Positions 29,901 through 39,100 of a DNA stretch of 64,000 nucleotides are shown one piece after another; within the stretch, counting starts at the first letter, position 1; each line of letters opens with the position of its first letter. The notes beneath the pieces are model-generated. The model saw nothing but the letters and a program-made list of their open reading frames with translations. It was not told where the DNA came from and made no database searches. A program made the translations under genes and the position numbers. The DNA is from Holophagae bacterium (GTDB lineage: Bacteria; Acidobacteriota; Holophagae; Acanthopleuribacterales; Acanthopleuribacteraceae): the NCBI GenBank assembly GCA_030429565.1, contig JAUIFE010000037.1, positions 1-64,000 of the forward strand, written 5' to 3'.

Positions 29901-30631
29901 CTGGTTAAGGCGTCGGCGTAGACCGCCATGTAAATCGGAGTGTAGGGCACATCACCGATCATCACGACCTCGGCAATGCCGCGGTTCATGACGTGCTCGT
30001 CCTCTTTCCCGGTTTTGCTGGGACCAATATAGGCCCAGCCCGGGCCGCCCACTTGTTGATCGTGGCTGTCAATCAGGTCGTGGGCCCGTTCACGCACCAG
30101 TTTGGGAATATACGACGGCAAGCCGTTCACCATTTCGCGCATTTCGTTGAGCAGCGCTGTGCGTTCCGAGCCGCTAAAGGGCGCAACCAAACGCGTCAAG
30201 GCGTTTTCCAGTTCCCGTTGCTTGGTCGTTTCGGTGCGCATCTTTTGGGCGGTGCGCGGGAAGGCACCCAAGGCGCCGCGCACCTGATCTTTCCAGTAAT
30301 GGGTATGCTTGCTGTCGGCCCGGTTAAGGACTTTGCGGATAAGGTGCCCGGTCAGGGGTTTGGCCGCTTCGGACTTAGACAACAAGTCTTTTTGCAGGGA
30401 TTTGACCAGCCGGGGATCGTATTCTTTGCGCAGCGCTTGCAAGAACTGACCACGCAGGGTGCGGTTCTCTTGGCCCAGTTCTTTTTGACTGGGTCCGCCA
30501 AAAAGGGTCACGCTGAGACTGCCCAACAAACCGGGTTTGGCCTCCTTCTGCAGGGAGCCCTGTTGGTTGATGATGCGGGTGTGATCGTCACCTTTGACGC
30601 GTCGGAAATCGGAAAGCTGAAGGGGTGGCAT
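26999..30631 (-). CDS. USP-type (peptidase C19) deubiquitinase, putative secreted effector
   Basis: 1210 residues with no Sec signal peptide. The C-terminal third is a ubiquitin-specific-protease-like domain. The Cys box is ATGIANTGNSCYLAAGLSML with Cys896. The His box is LKAVVNHQGANLNSGHYTAM with His1160, followed by WQHRDDSSV (Asp1177/1178) and a closing GYMFTYVRE. All three catalytic positions are present and correctly spaced. The N-terminal ~850 residues are hydrophilic, helical and unassigned, with a conserved-looking block near 215-380. The gene starts 26 bp after a CesT-like chaperone gene, a classic type III effector arrangement. The role inferred is removal of ubiquitin or a ubiquitin-like protein in a eukaryotic host or prey. 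AGGAGG precedes the ATG. A Gln/Asn-rich stretch interrupts the catalytic domain near 965-985. Confidence 0.87.
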   Translation of the reverse strand: MPPLQLSDFRRVKGDDHTRIINQQGSLQKEAKPGLLGSLSVTLFGGPSQKELGQENRTLRGQFLQALRKEYDPRLVKSLQKDLLSKSEAAKPLTGHLIRKVLNRADSKHTHYWKDQVRGALGAFPRTAQKMRTETTKQRELENALTRLVAPFSGSERTALLNEMREMVNGLPSYIPKLVRERAHDLIDSHDQQVGGPGWAYIGPSKTGKEDEHVMNRGIAEVVMIGDVPYTPIYMAVYADALTSDKPNFKDFGQDEDGRVLIHTGNSEKADESTLWVSMGRPLRQVKWLENYSRQGQEKGHNNQPLIRSFLLPLQIANQIGAETITEHNSKGLDRDLNVDKHYEANQYGIVKAESLELMREYALPGSLKTYTNGPVDKVPPNWGQVEAVSDLKTKLGVPLQEIPGFDVVTEIVDSAAAKRLYATITGDAQYLADGDKMPHEPKKQLPKMMEKFLPAEVFKAGKVTQGDVVAFLKPWVESDGKNPPNQQPLKDRGVAQKHIDLMVKNLREVGFIEKSTYLERADQLLTIFACHTGNENFLPEKQVMPSKQERARLVDEFCAKHKPKHLDKETFIHDFVGPWATQARISHEISENFESLREHEIDELPRDTPFIEFNESGDVRVGRAWPNEVKLGEQTRKVLLQRNQLRTGLSGLKTQIGKAFDALDRKDPARAILGPMKSSIDKVLLDYDFKIGRMSHVQSALPEYQLVFNDYREALAAVLPKKNPPAELVAIMETLYQCVDLSKTEAADLLKTALKDIENKIDARHTFMAGSSKKGQWQDLNTKFQKALQQRDGRSARKLFGQMSQLFNDEITRVVQDGRVAFAKNSEIGKSLANRLLKLPPKERNWAHLQIVTPNVSSSDKSFYASGKQFKGGLVNLDRTTEVTATGIANTGNSCYLAAGLSMLAVVEPYRALFNADNIDEAAYQGRPERLAAVRELQPLVWSILNDVRDGNAVGTDRISTLLAAMDRHGLLPAPSLAAQQSGQTAQTAQQDPNEVIFRKLMPLFDPTDSLSLTQNLVTDFTQDLQNAVRRDDLQVGQYTALDQGVMRQQQPDPIVELPISDQNGPINSLQDALNAFQAAEVMEDVLATHNNHVIQGRATRTLQLQGTPPAVTFTLRRGDGFEKDNHQVDAPQRMQINGQWYNLKAVVNHQGANLNSGHYTAMTVDPNNGSWQHRDDSSVSGLTTPVQNQSADNTAQKNRGYMFTYVRE

Positions 30632-30657
30632 GGGTTCCTCCTATCGGTAGAGCCGGC

Positions 30658-31161
30658 TTACGCCCAACTGGCGGCGTGAAGCATCGGGTTGGTGGTAAAA
30701 GTAGGGGTGGCGGCCGGCTGGGGCGGGCGCTCTGTTGGTTCCGCGGCAGGGGTTTCGCTTTGGTTTTCCTGCAAACGAACGCGCCAGACTTTGGCCTGGT
30801 TCAGAAAGCGCAACAGCCAGGCACTCAAGTCCTCCACCGTCAGCGCCGCCAGCGGCGATTTAGCCGTGAGCAACACGGCCTCGCCGACCGCGTCCCAAGC
30901 AAAATAAAAGTCATCCTCGGCTGGGAAAAAATTCTCGGCCAGCAACCTGGCAAAAAGCGACGCGCGGCAATCGGGATCAACCGAACCCAAAGCGGTGGTC
31001 AGCGCCAATTCGCCACGGTCGGCGCGCACACCGAAGTGCACCACCAACAGTTCGTCAAAAGCCAACATAACCAACCCTTCATCATTGGGGCTGATGTCGG
31101 CCAAACCGATGGATGTGCCAAATTCACGCATTAATCGGCCAAATTCTTCTTCATAAGCCAT
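30658..31161 (-). CDS. CesT/Tir-type secretion chaperone
   Basis: 167 residues, acidic, in the size range of class I type III secretion chaperones. The pattern matches the CesT fold: an N-terminal helix EEEFGRLMREFGTSIGL, strands VMLAFDELLVVHFGVRAD and ELALTTALGSV, the helix CRASLFARLLAENFF, then DAVGEAVLLTAKSPLAALTVEDLSAWLLRFL. A Pro/Thr-rich tail (about 140-167) is extra. The start is ATG at 31161 (MAYEEEF), chosen over an upstream codon because AGGAGG lies seven bases before it. It precedes the deubiquitinase gene and is predicted to bind its N-terminus and keep it export-competent. No secretion apparatus gene is in the window. Confidence 0.85.
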   Translation of the reverse strand: MAYEEEFGRLMREFGTSIGLADISPNDEGLVMLAFDELLVVHFGVRADRGELALTTALGSVDPDCRASLFARLLAENFFPAEDDFYFAWDAVGEAVLLTAKSPLAALTVEDLSAWLLRFLNQAKVWRVRLQENQSETPAAEPTERPPQPAATPTFTTNPMLHAASWA

Positions 31162-31185
31162 GGTATTCCTCCTCGGAAACAGCAA

Positions 31186-31699
31186 TCACGCCGCTTCAAC
31201 GCGGCGCTTGGTCGTCGTGCCGATCGGCAACAGTCCATTAAGGTCGACAACAGACGACCATGGACTGGCGATGTCAGGGAGCAGGGTCGCAACAACGACC
31301 AACCAAGGCGATGACACAACGCGGATGTCTGTTGTCATTCCGCGTGATGGGAAAGGGAGAGGCGCAGCAAGGCTTTAAGCTAAACCAAGTGGTACATGCT
31401 GCGGCCAACGCCGTGGTGATAGCCAAATTAGGCGGAAATCATGGAGAAAAAATGGAGACAGGCGACTTTTCTGAAGAAAATGTGAGGGCCATCGGCCGCG
31501 CAAATTCCCGCTACGATAAGTAAGAACTAATACCCTGCGTGAGGGTTATCACCCTGATACGGCAAAGTCCGCGCGCGAAGCGCGAAATTTGACCAACGAT
31601 CTGATGCGAAAGGGTTTGGAAAAGGCCGACAGTGACCTCAGCCTTATACCAGAGCCATACCGTCCAGAGGTTTGAGGACAGGCTTTGCGGTTCCCAGGG
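31186..31699. other. Intergenic region, no gene seen
   Basis: 514 bp upstream of the chaperone-effector operon, also following the stop of the epimerase gene. It probably contains the operon promoter, but none is clear. No RNA gene or strong repeat is visible. Confidence 0.45.
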
Positions 31700-32686
31700 C
31701 TAAGATTTGGCCACAGCCGCCGTGGGGAGGCTTGACGTCCGCGGCACCCCTTGTTTGCGACGCGCTACCAAATCGCGACTGGCACCCGACCATTCGGGAA
31801 AGTGAAAGGAGAAACCACTTTGCATTAACTTGGCGGGAAACACGCGGCGACTTTTGAGGATCAGTTCGCTTTCAGTGCGCAGGAAAAAAGTGGCGATTTC
31901 CAACAGCCAAGCGGGGGCCGGCAATCCAAAGGGGCAGCGCATGGCGCGCCGCAGGCAAGTCATAAAAGCGGATTGCGGCAGCGCTTCGGGTGAACAGATA
32001 ATCACCGGACCCTGAATGGCTTCGTGGTCGATGACGTGGGCCACGGCGCGGCAAAAGTCGATACCGTGGATCCAAGAAATGTACTGAGCCCCGTCCCCAA
32101 CGCGACCCCCCAAACCTTTGCCGGTCAAGCCGGCCAACACGGTAAAAGCGCCGGCCGCGGGATCCATGACCATGGCCGTCCGCATCAACACCAAACGGGT
32201 CTCGCCGAGGTTAACCTGGTTGGCGACGGCCTCCCAAGCCATGGCGACATCAATGCTGAAGCGCCAGGTCTCCGGCGCGTTAATTTCGCGGCCACCCAAC
32301 ACGCCGCCGTACTCGTCGTGGGGCTGTCCGTAGTTGTGAGCGTAAATGGTTGCGGTCGACATTTGCAGCCAGAGCTTGGGCGGACGCGCCACGCGCTGCA
32401 AGGCCTGGCCCAACACGGCGGTGGATTGGACGCGCGAATCAAAAATCTCGCGGCGGTTGGCTGCAGTGTAGCGGCAATCGACCGAGCGGCCCGCCAGGTT
32501 GATCAACACATCGGCACCGTCGAGCTCGTGCAACCAGGTATCCAAACGATGACCATCCCAAACGACCCAACGGGGTCCTTCAAAACGCGGCTTGGCGCGC
32601 GAAAGCACCACACAATCGTGATCGGAAAACCAATGAGATAACAGACGACCAAGGAACCCGGAACCACCGGCAATCACGATTTTCAT
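31700..32686 (-). CDS. TIGR01777-type NAD-dependent epimerase/SDR
   Basis: 328 residues. The nucleotide-binding motif is IVIAGGSGFLGRLL at 3-16. Family features are DVLINLAGRSVDCRYTAANRREIFDSRV, SWIHGIDFCRAV and the C-terminal SRRVFPAKLMQSGFSF, which together identify the SDR39U1/YfcH-like family of unknown substrate. The catalytic YxxxK is not standard, as usual in this family. The ATG at 32686 follows GGAGGA. Confidence 0.9.
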   Translation of the reverse strand: MKIVIAGGSGFLGRLLSHWFSDHDCVVLSRAKPRFEGPRWVVWDGHRLDTWLHELDGADVLINLAGRSVDCRYTAANRREIFDSRVQSTAVLGQALQRVARPPKLWLQMSTATIYAHNYGQPHDEYGGVLGGREINAPETWRFSIDVAMAWEAVANQVNLGETRLVLMRTAMVMDPAAGAFTVLAGLTGKGLGGRVGDGAQYISWIHGIDFCRAVAHVIDHEAIQGPVIICSPEALPQSAFMTCLRRAMRCPFGLPAPAWLLEIATFFLRTESELILKSRRVFPAKLMQSGFSFHFPEWSGASRDLVARRKQGVPRTSSLPTAAVAKS

Positions 32687-33344
32687 GGAATCCTCCAGCG
32701 CACAAATGGTGCAAGAGGATGATGCCACGGGTGGCGTTTTTAAACAAGTTCATTTTGAACAGCGTCAATAAAAAAACACTTGCTGCAAATTCTGTTTCAG
32801 GCCGGCGGCACGCTGAAACGGTCTTTCTGAAATTTCGCCAACGTAAAGCTTTTCAAACAAAAAAGGGGCCAAAACAGCACGCCCAAGTTCTAAAGTACCG
32901 CCAAAGGTGAACCTGGATACACTCTTGAAACGATTTGCCTGCAAAGGTTTCGTCAATCACAAAAAGATCCTGAAAAGAGAAATCAGGCGTTTACAGCTCT
33001 GTAAACCTTCTGTAAAGTACGCTCAATCATCGTTACCCACGATGCCTTCAGAGGCTTTCGGTTTCCTGCTGCCGCTTTCATTTCCGGAACCGGAGCCTTC
33101 TATGAATGAGCCGTCCCAAGAACGATTTGCGCCACATTTCGCCACAGGATGCGAACGGCACCGTCAAATCGCTTTCTTCGCAACACCGTCGCCGCGTTTC
33201 CCGGCCGCCCCCGCCGATCACTCCTCTGAATCGGTACAGGCTCGCTGTGGTCGAAACGTTCTGCAACCACCGCCTTGCGGTGTGGGCGCTCGGCGTTCAG
33301 GTTCGGCATTTTCACGATTCGCTTAATTACAGGAGAGAACTACG
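32687..33344. other. Intergenic region with a CTGTAAA-rich palindrome
   Basis: 658 bp between divergent genes. No credible gene is seen; short frames here lack ribosome-binding sites or family motifs. The one clear signal is the palindrome at 32989-33006. Confidence 0.5.
32989..33006. promoter_or_regulatory. Palindrome GTTTACAG-CT-CTGTAAAC
   Basis: Perfect 8-bp dyad with a 2-bp centre, followed 5 bp later by another half-site-like CTGTAAAG. The size and symmetry suit a dimeric repressor site. It lies about 340 bp upstream of the serine protease gene and 300 bp upstream of the epimerase gene; which it controls is unknown. Confidence 0.4.
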
Positions 33345-35342
33345 ATGGACAATCGTTTAAGAGCCATGCTGCTCTGTTTGTTAATGTTTTGGTCTTGTGC
33401 TTTGTTTGCCCAGGACGGCGGAATCGACCGCACTCACGCTCGCTTGAGTGGTGCCATGTCACCACCTTCCAGTGCAAAAGTAGGCACCGCGCTCAGCCCC
33501 GATCAAACCGCTTCATTGATGGGTCACATGGCGCGTGAAGTGCGCTCCAACTACTTTGACGGGTTCAACGAAGATCTGAAAACCATCGCCACCGCCAACC
33601 AAATCGGCGAAGGTTTCCCACTCGACTTTCACGCTCGTGAATTGGCACCGCAACGCCTCAAAAAGGCCGGTGACCGCTTTGCTTGGACGGTACCGGTCAG
33701 CTCAACCGGCGCCCACGGCATGCGTTTGAAACTGGACTTGACCAACCTCGAGGCCGACGACCAAGTCTATTTGGTTGACGCCGATTCTCTTTACGCATTT
33801 GGTCCCTACCGCGCCGATAAAGGCGAGTTCTGGGGTCCGCTGGTTGACGGTGAAACCACCCTGGTGACCTTGGTTTCCAACGACGCCAACTTCGGTGACT
33901 TCAACATCAGCGAAGGCTCGCACATCTTCAAACGCCGCAAAGCGGCCAAAATTTGCGAAGACGACTTGAACTGCGAAAACAGCCAGCTCAGAGACGTGGC
34001 GACGGCCGTCGGCCACTACTCCTTCGTTTCGCGCGGCAGCACCTACGTTTGTACCGGTACCTTGCTGCGCGCCGAAGACAATTCCTTCCAACCCTACTTC
34101 TTGACCGCCAACCACTGCGTTGGCTCACAATCGGTTGCCGATACGGTTCACGTCTACTGGGACTATCGTTCAACAAGCTGTGATAGCGGCCAAGGCGTCA
34201 ACAAGTCTTCATTGCCGCAAAACAACGGCTCCCAATTGTTGGCCACCAACGACAATTTGGACACCACCTTGTTGCTGCTCAACGGCAACGTCGGGCAACG
34301 CCACTTCATGGGTTGGAACGCCCAAGCCGTCCCCGCCGTCGGCACCAACATCACCTGCATCCACCACCCCGCCGGCGACTACATGCGCGTTTCCAAAGGC
34401 CGCGTCACCGCAACCGGTGAACGCGCCTGTGGCAATTCCTACAACGATGAAATTCGCATTGACTGGATCGACAGCTTAACCGAAGGCGGCTCATCCGGTT
34501 CCGCCATCTTCAACGACAACTTTGAAGTGGTCGGCGACGAGTCCGGCTGCGGTCCCGAGAATTGCGACGGCACTTCTGCACCTGGTAACTACGACTGGTA
34601 CGGCAGCTTCTTCCACTTCTACCCACAAATTTCACAGTGGTTGGGCGGCGACACGCCACCACCAACCGGCGACGTCTTGAAAAACGGCGAAAGCCAAAGT
34701 TTCGACTTGGCACGCAACGCCACCAAGTCTTGGACGCTTGACCTGCCCGCCAACGTCTCTCAGTTGACGGTCACCATCACCGGTAGCGGCGACGCCGACC
34801 TGTACGTGAAACGCGCCGCAATTAACTGGCCCGGCGACCGTGGTAAACACGACGAAGCGGAATTCAAAGCCCCTTACATCAGCGGTTCCAGTGAGTCCGT
34901 TACCTTCACGAACCCGGGCTCCGGCACCTGGAACGTGTTGGTCGACGGCTACTCGGCTTCCAGTGGCACGATCACCGCGACCTGGCAGGTTGGCGGCGAC
35001 ACCGGCAGCGGCACCGAAGATTGGGCCCGCGCCACACCGCACAACTACCGCAACAACCAAACCTACAGCTACACCTACACCAAAGCGGGCGCCAACCGCG
35101 TCGGCGTTCACTTTGTTCGCCTCGATACCGAAGCCAACTACGACTTCGTCTCCATCAAAGACGGTTCCGGCAACACTATTTACCGCGTTTCCGGCAACCT
35201 GATCAGCAACGGTAGCGGTTCCGCCTTCGGTCGCACCGACGGCTGGGCTTATGTTGACGGCGATTCCATCACGGTTGAGCTGGTCACGGACGGCAGCGTG
35301 CGCGACTGGGGTTACCAAACGGATCAGGCGTCGTTTGAATAA
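33345..35342 (+). CDS. Secreted trypsin-like serine protease (lysyl-endopeptidase-like)
   Basis: 665 residues with a signal peptide (cleavage near ALFAQ, about 23). A pro-region runs to about 200. The protease domain has YFLTANHC (His257), NDNLDTTLL (Asp306) and EGGSSGSAIF (Ser384), the arrangement of Achromobacter-type lysyl endopeptidases. A pre-peptidase C-terminal (PPC) domain follows (about 445-550; SGDADLYVKR, WNVLVDGYS). Last is a CUB-like beta domain (about 560-665; ANYDFVSIKDGSGN). Paired cysteines around the active site support an extracellular enzyme. It starts at ATG 33345 after AGGAGAG. Confidence 0.92.
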   Translation: MDNRLRAMLLCLLMFWSCALFAQDGGIDRTHARLSGAMSPPSSAKVGTALSPDQTASLMGHMAREVRSNYFDGFNEDLKTIATANQIGEGFPLDFHARELAPQRLKKAGDRFAWTVPVSSTGAHGMRLKLDLTNLEADDQVYLVDADSLYAFGPYRADKGEFWGPLVDGETTLVTLVSNDANFGDFNISEGSHIFKRRKAAKICEDDLNCENSQLRDVATAVGHYSFVSRGSTYVCTGTLLRAEDNSFQPYFLTANHCVGSQSVADTVHVYWDYRSTSCDSGQGVNKSSLPQNNGSQLLATNDNLDTTLLLLNGNVGQRHFMGWNAQAVPAVGTNITCIHHPAGDYMRVSKGRVTATGERACGNSYNDEIRIDWIDSLTEGGSSGSAIFNDNFEVVGDESGCGPENCDGTSAPGNYDWYGSFFHFYPQISQWLGGDTPPPTGDVLKNGESQSFDLARNATKSWTLDLPANVSQLTVTITGSGDADLYVKRAAINWPGDRGKHDEAEFKAPYISGSSESVTFTNPGSGTWNVLVDGYSASSGTITATWQVGGDTGSGTEDWARATPHNYRNNQTYSYTYTKAGANRVGVHFVRLDTEANYDFVSIKDGSGNTIYRVSGNLISNGSGSAFGRTDGWAYVDGDSITVELVTDGSVRDWGYQTDQASFE

Positions 35343-35370
35343 AACAGCCAACAACCCAAACACCTAAGCG

Positions 35371-35399
35371 AAAGGGCGACACGATGTCGCCCTTTTTTT
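35371..35399 (+). terminator. Rho-independent terminator
   Basis: 11-bp stem AAAGGGCGACA/TGTCGCCCTTT, loop CGA, followed by a T tract, 28 bp after the protease stop. Confidence 0.92.
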
Positions 35400-36158
35400 A
35401 TGGGCCGGAGCGAGGAAAAGGCCTGAAGCGCATTTTTTTTGCGGGCGTCTGTAGGGGGATTTGCACGCGATTGCGTTAACGGATGTATGGGTTCCGATTT
35501 CAGCACCGTGCACGTCGAACCCAAGCACGCCGTTGCGCCGGCCGCCCAATCAGGTGGCGCCGACGCGCGCGCATTGTTCGACGCCGAGTTCGACCGAACG
35601 CAAAACACGCATTGGTTGCAACGCCTGCAAGCTGCGTCACCCAAAGATTTCGCGACCCATGACCTCGGTTCTTGGCGCTTTTTTTGTTCGCAAGCGCCCC
35701 ATCTCCCGCCATGGTTTGCCTTTGCAAACCGGATTTCATTGTTTTTTTCGTCTTATTTGAAGAAAACCCCGTCCAAGGTCCTCACTTGGTCCCAACCCAA
35801 TCAACGCTTGGGTTTTTTCTTTCCTTCGCCAAGACCACCTCTCCCGAAACGTCGGTCGTTCCCGACCGAGCCATCGTCCTTATCCCAAAACATGCCGCTT
35901 CGGTCGACCTGGTCGGCCATGGGTTGCTCACCTATTAAGCGGCACCGTTTTGATTGATCCTGTCTGCCACGCACGCGGTCGGGCAAAACGCCCTCGACTG
36001 AATGCATCGCGAAGCGACAGGTAACCCGCCGGCGAACTGTCGCCACGGCCCCCGTCACCTGGCGAAGCCGCACCGGCGCAGGGCACGAAGCCCTAGCCTT
36101 AGGTGCATGCGGCCGACGAACCCGATATGGCGGTTCGCCCGATTTAATTTCAGAGGTA
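35400..36158. other. Intergenic region, no supported gene
   Basis: 759 bp. Open frames exist on both strands but show no family motif, weak starts and biased composition. A promoter for the following metalloprotease is expected but not identifiable. Confidence 0.45.
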
Positions 36159-39100
36159 ATGTTTATGATGTTTTCTTTTCTGGTCTTCTTCGGTCTTTGT
36201 GCCGCTGAACCGGCGTCCTTCGAAACTCAGGTTTTCCCTTTCGAACAGGCGCAGGTCCTTTCTAAAACTCAGGTCATCGACGCCTTCCCCTCCCCACAAG
36301 GCCCACTTAAGGTCAAACTCGAGCCGCTTTCGATTTGGCACCAACAAGCGCGCATTGAGGTCATCGCTAAAAACGGCTCACGTCGTGCCGCGCCCCAACA
36401 ACGCGGTGACTTTCTGCACGGCGTCAGTGAAAGCGGCGTGCTGGTATTTGTCAGCCGCGGCGCCAACGGCAACCTGCGCGGCTTCACCCGGTCCCAAGCC
36501 GGCACCTGGGGTTTTTCCGGGTTTTCCGGCCAGCTCGTTTACAGTAAAGCGGCGGGACGCGCCTTTGAATGCCGTGCGCGCGAAATTGCGGGTAACGATC
36601 TGCCGACGATTGACCAAAACACGCGCCCCAAAAAAGATATCAACAACGCCATCGTCGATCTGGCACTCGAAACCGACACCGAACTGTTTCAGCAATTCGA
36701 GGATGTTGAAAAGATGAAAACGGCCGTGGCCGAAAGCATGGCGGCGATTAGCGCTATTTATCAACGCGATTTTGGCGCCGAACTGCGCATCGTTTATTTG
36801 GCCGCCTATCCCGAAGAAGATCCGTGGGAATACAGCGGCATCGACGAACTGCAAAGCCATTGGCAAGACCCGCGTAACGGGAAAAGCACCATTCAACGCA
36901 CGCTGACCCACTTGCTCTCAGCCCAGTCGTTTTACGGCGTCGGTTTCATCGACACCCTGTGCAATCCCGATTGGGGTTTTGGTCGCAGTTCCTTTTACGG
37001 CGTGTTTGCCGACGATCCCAGTGACTTCTCCGATATTAACTTGGTCGCACACGAACTGGGCCACAACTTCGGCAGCCCGCACACCCACGATTACTTCCCA
37101 CCGATCGATCGCTGCCCGACCTTTACCGGCGAACTGCCGGAAGGTGGCGGCACGCTGATGGGTTACTGTTTCCGGCAAACGGCGGCGGTGGAGATTTCCG
37201 TGTTCCACCCGCGCGTGCAGGAATGGGTGCGCGGCCGCATCGCTGCACGACCCTGTATTCCACTGCGCCGTTCGACCATCGTGTTCAGCGACGACGCCTT
37301 CAAACAAGCCGTGGTGGCTGCCCATGACGGCAACAATGACGGTGAAATTGATCACGATGAAGCCGAAGCGATTACCGAACTCACCCTCGACAATCTCGGC
37401 ATTGGCGATCTGAACGGCATGCGCTACTTCGCCAATCTTGAATCCTTGAATGCAAGCAACAACCAAATCACGGAAATTCCCCGTTTGTTGCCGGCCACCT
37501 TAAAAACCTTGATTTTGGTCGGCAACCCGCTGTCAGCGAACAACTGCGACCGCCTGGTCAGCTTGCAACAACGCGGTTTTGAAACGCTTGAGCTTCAAGC
37601 CGCCGATGCGGAAGAACCGCTCGATTGCACGGCGACCACGGTTAGCTTCGCGGACGCCGCCCTGCAGGCAGCGGTCCTGGCGGTCGGTGACGGCGACGAA
37701 GACGGCAGTTTGTCGGTCTTGGAGGCATCGCAAATCACGGTCCTTGACGCAGCCAACGCGGGCATTAGTGACTTAGCGGGCCTAGACCAGTTGCCCAACT
37801 TGACCATCCTTTTGTTGCCAGGCAACCAAATCAGCACCCTGCCGACCTTGCCCGCCAAACTGATGCGCATTGACCTCGCCAACAACCAATTAACCGACAT
37901 CAGCGCGATCACGCCGCTGAAAAACCTCGGTGATTTGGATGTTTCCAACAACCAACTGACTGAACTGCCACCACTCAACCACTACGAATTCATCGATTCG
38001 GTCATTGCCGCCGGCAACCAGCTAACAGCGCTTCCCGAACTGCGTCAGGTCGACGGCCTCAACACCTTGATCGCGCTCGATTTCGGCGGCAACCAACTGA
38101 GCAGCCTGCCGGCGTTGCCGCGTCTGTTGTTCGGCCTGGATCTCAGGGATAACAACCTAACGGAAGTCCCGGAAATCCTGCCGTTGAACTACCCCTTCGC
38201 CCAACAGGTGAACCTGAGCGGCAACCGCTTGACCACCACTGGTGATACCTGTGCCAAGCTGGCGACTTTATTGGAACGGGATATGGGCCAATTCGCGTTT
38301 GAACCGCAACAAGAATTAACCCGGTTCGACTGCTACAGCATCGGCAGCATGCCGGCGTTGGCGCACGTGGTGCCTTGGGTGGTTAACAACGACAACTACC
38401 AAAGTACGCTGAACTTGCAGAACAATGAAGCGGTCACCAATCAACTTGTCTTGCGGGCGGTAAGCGCCGAGGAAACACAAACAACCACGCTTGAGTTGGA
38501 ACCCTTCACGCAACGCTCGGTGCTCGCCGCCGACCTCTTCCCCACAATGAACCGCTATACCTTAATGGTTCATTCCAACAACATCCGCGTGGGCACCGAT
38601 ACGGTGGTGCGCAATATCAACGGTCCGTCGGCGGGCGCGGGCGGTAACGCCAACGGCAGTGCTTACGACGCCATGACCAACAAAATCGCCATGACCGGTT
38701 TGACGGGTACTTCGGTGGCGGTGTTGAGTCTGCCAGGAAGCAACCAAGCACATCATATCGCCGTCGACCTGCACGGTCCCGACGGACAAGTGGTGGCGCG
38801 TCGCGAATTTACCAGTCAAGGTGAAGCGCCGCTGCCACTCATCATTCCGCAAGCCTTCCCAGAGGCGGTCGGTCTCGATTCCGTCGCCATTGTGGCGCGC
38901 GCCCCCGAATCGGTAAAAATGTGCGGCACCGCCTTCTACTTCGAGGGCTGGGCTGAATTCGCTACCACCGCGTCGCAACCCTACTTCGGTTTCAACACGC
39001 TCGGCATCGCCATGCTCGGCGCCGATCGCAGCGGTAGCGAAATCCACATCTTTAACGCGGAGAACCGCGAGCTTTCCCTGACCATTCGTGCTTACGGCGC

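Noticed and set aside
34632..35363. Antisense frame of 243 codons over the serine protease C-terminus
   Set aside because: Gly/Val-rich shadow of the coding strand, without a start signal.
35439..35957. Open frame of 172 codons after the serine protease
   Set aside because: No recognisable domain, no Shine-Dalgarno and compositionally odd; kept as intergenic.
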